Source: Atrina japonica (lineage: Eukaryota > Mollusca > Bivalvia > Pterioida > Pinnidae). Taken from it: 64,000 nucleotides of DNA. The DNA lies in NCBI GenBank assembly GCA_030159075.1, contig BROG01000293.1, positions 788,860 through 852,859 on the forward strand, read 5' to 3'. Of this stretch, positions 58,975 to 64,000 are shown in pieces. Under the pieces are notes generated by a model. It saw only the letters and a program-made list of their open reading frames with translations. It was not told the origin of the DNA and ran no database searches. The stretch's first letter is position 1. Each line of letters starts with the position of its first letter. The translations under genes were made by a program, and so were the position numbers.

Positions 58975-60865
58975 AGAACGTTGATCAAGTTGCAACTTTG
59001 AAACATGAGAACGTTACAGACTTGATCACTTTGCAAACTTTAAAACATGAGAACGTTACACACTTTATCACTTTGCAAACTTTGAAACATGAGAACGGTA
59101 CACACTTGATCACTTTACAAACTTTGAAACATGAGAACGTTACACACTTGATCACTTTGCAAACTTTGAAACATGAGAACGGTACACACTTGATCACTTT
59201 GCAAACTTTGAAACATGAGAACGGTACACCCTTGATCACTTTGCAAACTTTGAGAACGTTACACACTTGATCACTTTACAAACTTTGAAACATGAGAACG
59301 GTACACACTTGATCACTTTGCAAACTTTGAAACATGAGAACGTTACACTCTTTATCACTTTGCAAACTTTGAACCATGAGAACGTTATACACTTGATCAC
59401 TTTACTAACTTTGCAACATGAGAACGGTACACATTTGATCACTTTGCAAACTTTGAAAGATGAGAACGTTACACACTTGATCACTTTGCAAACTTTGAAA
59501 GATGAGAACGTTACACACTTGATCACTTTGCAAACTTTGAAACATGAGAACGGTACACACTTGATCACTTTGCAAACTTTGAAACATGAGAACGGTACAC
59601 CCTTGATCACTTTGCAAACTTTGAGAACGTTACACACTTGATCACTTTACAAACTTTGAAACATGAGAACGGTACACACTTGATCACTTTGCAAACTTTG
59701 AAACATGAGAACGTTACACTCTTTATCACTTTGCAAACTTTGAACCATGAGAACGTTATACACTTGATCACTTTACTAACTTTGCAACATGAGAACGGTA
59801 CACATTTTGATCACTTTGCAAACTTTGAAAGATGAGAACGTTACACACTTGATCACTTTGCAAACTTTGAAAGATGAGAACGTTACACACTTGATCACTT
59901 TGCAAACTTTGAAACATGAGAACGGTACACACTTGATCACTTTGCAAACTTTGAAACATGAGAACGGTACACCCCCTTGATCACTTTGCAAACTTTGAGA
60001 ACGTTACACACTTGATCACTTTACAAACTTTGAAACATGAGAACGGTACACACTTGATCACTTTGCAAACTTTGAAACATGAGAACGTTACACTCTTTAT
60101 CACTTTGCAAACTTTGAACCATGAGAACGTTACACACTTGATCTCTTTACTAACTTTGCAACATGAGAACGGTACACATTTGATCACCTTGCAAACTTTA
60201 AAACATGAGAACGTTACACACTTGATCACTTTGCAAACTTTGAGAACGTTACACACTTGATCACTTTGCAAACTCTGAAACATGAGAACGTTACACACTT
60301 GATCACTTTGCAAACTTTGAGAACGGTACACACTTGATCACTTTGCAAACTTTGAAACATGAGAACGTTACACACTTGATCACTTTGTAAACGTTGAGTA
60401 CGGTACACACTTGATCACTTTGCAAACTTTGAAACATGAGAACGTTACACACTTGATCACTTTGTAAACGTTGAGAACGGTACACACTTGATCACTTTGC
60501 AAACTTTGAAACATGAGAACGTTACACACTTGATCACTTTGCAAACTTTGAAACATGAGATTCTTACACACTTGATCAATTTGCAAACTTTGAAAGATGA
60601 GAACGTTACACACTTGATCGCTTTGCAAACTTTGAAACATGAGAACGCTACACACTTGATCAATTTGCAAACTTTCAAACATGAGAACATTACACACTTG
60701 ATCACTTTGCAAACTTTGAAACATGAGAACGTTACACACTTGATCAATTTGCAAACTTTGAAAGATGAGAACGTTACACACTTGATCACTTTGCAAACTT
60801 TGAAACATGAGAACGTTACACACTTGATCAATTTGTAAACTTTGAAACATAATAACGTTACACAC
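58975..60865. repeat. 42-bp satellite of element 2
   Basis: About 45 units of GCAAACTTTGAAACATGAGA followed by ACGNTACACACTTGATCACTTT, with higher-order duplication (blocks starting near 59267, 59638 and 59990 repeat the same unit order). The founding unit is present two or three times in the TIRs of element 1. Frames of 60-165 codons on both strands arise from the unit length being a multiple of three. Confidence 0.93.
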
Positions 60866-60872
60866 GTTACAC

Positions 60873-60915
60873 GTCAAATTTGAAACTGCCCGCCCGGGAG
60901 CTGCCTATAACTACT
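60873..60915 (-). repeat. Short right terminal repeat of element 2
   Basis: 43 bp perfectly complementary to the left terminus (57043-57085). It abuts the satellite directly, without the second hairpin arm. Confidence 0.9.
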
Positions 60916-60921
60916 GGCGTT
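60916..60921. other. Target-site duplication of element 2, right (GGCGTT)
   Basis: Matches 57037-57042. Confidence 0.9.
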
Positions 60922-61240
60922 ATAACGACTTTTGAAATTCGATATTACGCGAAAAAAGGCGTTATTACGACTTTTGAAAGGCGTTATTACGCAAAAAAAG
61001 CACCATAACGACTTTTAAAAGCGGTTTTACGCGAAATAAAGGGGTTATAACTACTTTTGAAAGGCGTTATTACGCGAAAAAGGCGTTCTAACGACTTTTG
61101 AAAGGCAATATTACGTGAAAAAAGGCGTTATAACAACTTTTGAAAGGCAATATTACATGAAAAAAGGCATTATAACGACTTTTGAAAGGTGTTATTATGC
61201 AAGAAAAAAGCATTATAACGACGTTATCACGCGAAAAAAA

Positions 61241-62724
61241 GGTAGACAGTGTTTTTGGTATTGACTAAAACTATTTGGGCGTTAAATCAAAATGTCATTT
61301 CATGTTTGTCTGTGAACAAGATATAAAATAAAATTACTCGTTGGATGTGTATGAAATTTGGCACAGAGTTGGGAATAAAACAATTGACAGATATTTTTCA
61401 AATTTGGGGATTCTGTGTTAAGTCTGGGGTTTCTTATTGGGGTAAATACAAGATTTTTGAGGATTTTAAGAAATGGACAAATTAATAAACGGATTTTCAT
61501 ATACATGTAGTCAAACTGAATATTTTATTTTAATACTATGTAGATTTTGACACGTCGTTAATTTATCGCGGATTTTACTGACCATTGATATAACGATGGA
61601 TAGTTTGAATTTTAGGTGACTTAATTATTTTCTTGTTTTGTTTTTTTTCCAGTTTTTTTTTTTAAATATTTTTAGTTATCATTATCATGAATTAATCTTC
61701 AATACACTTTTGTAAAAATAGCGATACCTTTGTCAAATGCATGTAAAAGAATTGTCACATATTTATTTTAACCTACGCCCGTTCGGAAGCCCTGTTGATA
61801 ATAAGTTTATTTAAAATGTCCGCTATTCTAAATCTTACGTTTTATTTCACGTCTTGTCTCACTGTAAGTGATTCCCTGACATCAATGGGGATTAAAAGAT
61901 GTAAGTGACACATGACAACATCTGAGAGTTTATGTTTACGGTGTATTGTACACAACAGCCAAATAGTTGGGAAACACCGGACGGTAATATTTCTATACAC
62001 AGCGGTGATAATAAAGACATATTTAGCACATACTTCTCCGTTGAATTAATTATATTTATTGTAAATGAAACACTTAACATCGCGTAATTATCATGAGAAT
62101 CTCTTCCATCGTCACTTCAGGACTGAGTATAAAAATCATCTTCCAAACTGGATTCTGAACTAGAAAACTTGCTTACTTTCTCTACACCCGCCAATGGCTA
62201 TTGTAGCGGGTGTTCCTTGGATGACGTCACAGCCATTAGAAGTTTTCAGATTTTTCTCTTGATTGGATTTCCGACAGGTAAAAAAAATCCAACTTTGTCG
62301 GTTTATATCTCCGGAACGAAACGTCGGATCGACTTCAAATTTTCAACAAATGCATTTTTGCATCATAAACTAACAATTTTTGAAAATTTGTATATAACGT
62401 TTGGGGTGCACTTTATGAAAAACAAAATTACAGATTTGCATGAAATTTTACACGAGGGTGGGAATTGATAAACGCTAGAGATTACTACATTTTGGTGTTT
62501 CTATGTCAAGTCTGTAGGGCATTTTTCGTTGAGGGCGGTAGTGGTGGTTAAAACATATTTTCTTTGGTTGTTCTTTTCTTGCGGAGAACTGGCCTAACAA
62601 ATTGACGAATGTGTAAATTATCAAACCAAGATTTTTGTGGATTTTTGGTTGATTTTGAAATTTCCAAAATTCTCCAATTCATTTACATAAGATTTGCCTC
62701 AGATGTTTCGTTTAACATAACCTT
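61241..62724. other. Centre of the foldback element; no gene recognised
   Basis: AT-rich. It includes a segment (62304-62415) related to 55075-55195 and a small hairpin ACCCGCCAATGGC..GCGGGT near 62187-62211. The 99-codon frame at 62169-62468 spans the repeat-like segment and is not supported. Confidence 0.5.
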
Positions 62725-63290
62725 TTTTTCGCGTTATAACGGATTTCAAAAGTCGTTATAACGCCTTTTTTCGCGTTATAACGTATTTCAAAAGTTGTAA
62801 TAAAGCCTTTCAAAAGTCGTTATAACGCCTTCTTTCGTGTTATAACGGATTTCAAAAGTCGTAATAACACCTTTCAAAAATCGTAATAACGCCCTTTTTC
62901 GCGTAATAACGCCATTTCAAGTGTTATAACGACTTTTTTCACCTAATAACTCCATTTAAAAGTCGTTATAACGACTTTTTCTCGCGTAATAACGCTTTTC
63001 AAAAGTCGTTATAACGCCTTTTTTGGGCATAATATCGCTTTTCAAAATTCGTAATAACGCCTTTTTTTCGCGTAATTTCACCTTTTAAAAGTCGTAATAA
63101 CGCCTTTTTCTCGCGTAATATCACCTTTCAAAAGTCGTAATAACGCCTTTTTCTCGCGTAATATCACCTTTCAAAAGTCGTTATAACGCCTTTTTTCGCG
63201 TAATAACGTGATTTTAATTTTTTTTTTTTTTTTGCTAGACGAAATTGCTTTCGTAGTGATCTGTTCAATTTCAATGGGAAACTATTTTCT

Positions 63291-64000
63291 TTATGTCGTA
63301 TATGTGAGTTTATATATCGAATGAATTACAATTGTTGGGTTATTAAGGCATTTATGGACAATCTACACTATTTTTATAGGAGGACTATAAATGCTAATAA
63401 TCAGCTGTTTGAAAGGCGGTCAGGTTTGAACAGTCTGTGATCAGGGCCCAGCACCATAAAATTTGAGAATTTACTTTTATCTGAGAATATTATTAACTGG
63501 GCCTGCACAGGCAATCAGATTTCAGAATTAGCCAAGGTAGAGTAAACATTTTAGACTTAATTAATGTAATAAGTTTAATGGTGCCAGACACAGATATGTA
63601 TTTTATAAACAATTGGAGTTAAATATAGAGTTGTCCTGTAAAGAGCTACGGTAAACTCTCATGTCCGTCTGTTGACCTGAATGAGCGAAACAGGGGCATA
63701 AGTATCAGTTTTCGATCGAGATTGATATTCACAAATGCATTATTCAAACAAACCCTGCTTTAACAATATGATTTTTACTGCGTTTTCATTTTCAAGCTAG
63801 AGTTAAAACTAAGTTTATGTTTAACTAATACATGTACTTTTGTCTGCAATTTGTGAAATGCGGTATTCAGTTTAAATACCATACAAGAAAAAAGAGACAC
63901 ATATAGGCTAACTTTTTCATTGTAATATTTTGTTATTCGAATGCTCTATTGTTGAAAACTTTTAATTCATTATTTCTATAGAATATGATAAACGATTATT
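63291..64000. other. No gene recognised
   Basis: AT-rich sequence with nothing supported. Confidence 0.4.

Larger units (their letters stand above)
57043..60915. mobile_element. Element 2: deleted relative of element 1
   Basis: 3,873 bp with the same AGTAGTTATAGGCAGCTCC terminus, 6-bp duplication and terminal hairpin at the left. It carries the C-terminal part of gene D, and genes B and A, each with histone-type 3' hairpins, then the post-hairpin block and a long 42-bp satellite. The terminal match to the other end is only about 43 bp, because the right end lacks the inner hairpin arm and the long TIR. It appears to be an internally deleted, non-autonomous derivative. Confidence 0.85.
56940..63290. 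mobile_element. Foldback element of inverted GCGTTATAACG repeats, host of element 2
   Basis: The outer ends are imperfect inverted repeats (ATCTACGAAAG and GTCTAGCAAAAAAA at the left; TTTTTTTGCTAGACGAAATT and CTTTCGTAGTGATCTG at the right). Inside them the left array (57025-57042 plus 60916-61240) repeats AGGCGTTATAACGACTTTTG and ACGCGAAAAA; the right array (about 62725-63215) repeats the complement. The centre (61240-62725) has no supported gene. Element 2 is inserted in the left array at GGCGTT. Confidence 0.75.

Noticed and set aside
58998..60877. Reading frames of 60-165 codons on both strands with repeated TLKHEN or VCKVIKCV wording
   Set aside because: They arise from the 42-bp satellite, whose length is a multiple of three; frames exist on both strands over the same bases.
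62169..62468. A 99-codon frame in the centre of the foldback element
   Set aside because: Much of it overlaps a dispersed repeat also seen near 55075, and there is no supporting signal or recognised domain.

Overview
This is a eukaryotic, AT-rich, very repeat-dense window. Introns with GT/AG borders, tRNA-derived SINEs, long TA/CA/GA microsatellites, a Penelope-like reverse transcriptase relic and several MITEs suggest a mollusc, probably a bivalve; that assignment is inference from repeat style, not from a marker gene. Almost none of the window is conventional host coding sequence. Many reading frames of 60-120 codons arise from tandem repeats or start at non-ATG codons, and these are not annotated as genes.

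Layout. 1-6200: the last two visible exons of a secreted cysteine-rich (GCC2/GCC3, ephrin-receptor-like) repeat protein, with a poly(A) signal. 6200-15600: sparse sequence with SINE and MITE copies and a broken Penelope-like RT. 15780-24910: about 9 kb of a degenerate 33/36-bp minisatellite that carries six decayed copies of one exon of acireductone dioxygenase (ADI1). 24930-32240: SINE and MITE copies in otherwise featureless DNA. 32240-37458: a candidate Helentron-like element containing a 3.25-kb foldback element with ~700-bp inverted arms. 40148-41148: a foldback element built of inverted short repeats. 43736-54384 (element 1) and 57043-60915 (element 2): two related mobile elements, the second nested inside an older foldback element (about 56940-63290).

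The most interesting object is the family formed by elements 1 and 2. Both start AGTAGTTATAGG, end with its complement and are flanked by perfect 6-bp target duplications (TAGGGC and GGCGTT). AG termini plus 6-bp duplications are the Polinton/Maverick boundary signature, but neither copy shows a polymerase, integrase, protease or packaging ATPase. Their terminal ~125 bp fold into a long hairpin that encloses smaller palindromes, and the stem sequence differs between termini while remaining self-complementary. Inside are small, compact, mostly divergent genes encoding short basic proteins. Nearly all end in a 16-nt hairpin followed by ACC(CA) and a purine-rich AAAAGAAACC block, the architecture of the replication-dependent histone mRNA 3' end. 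Nine such 3' ends are present, with compensatory base changes in the stem, yet no adjacent gene is recognisable as a core histone. The working hypothesis is a non-autonomous, Polinton-boundary, hairpin-ended element family whose genes use S-phase-type, probably non-polyadenylated expression. Several gene copies carry premature stops, so these particular insertions are at least partly decayed.
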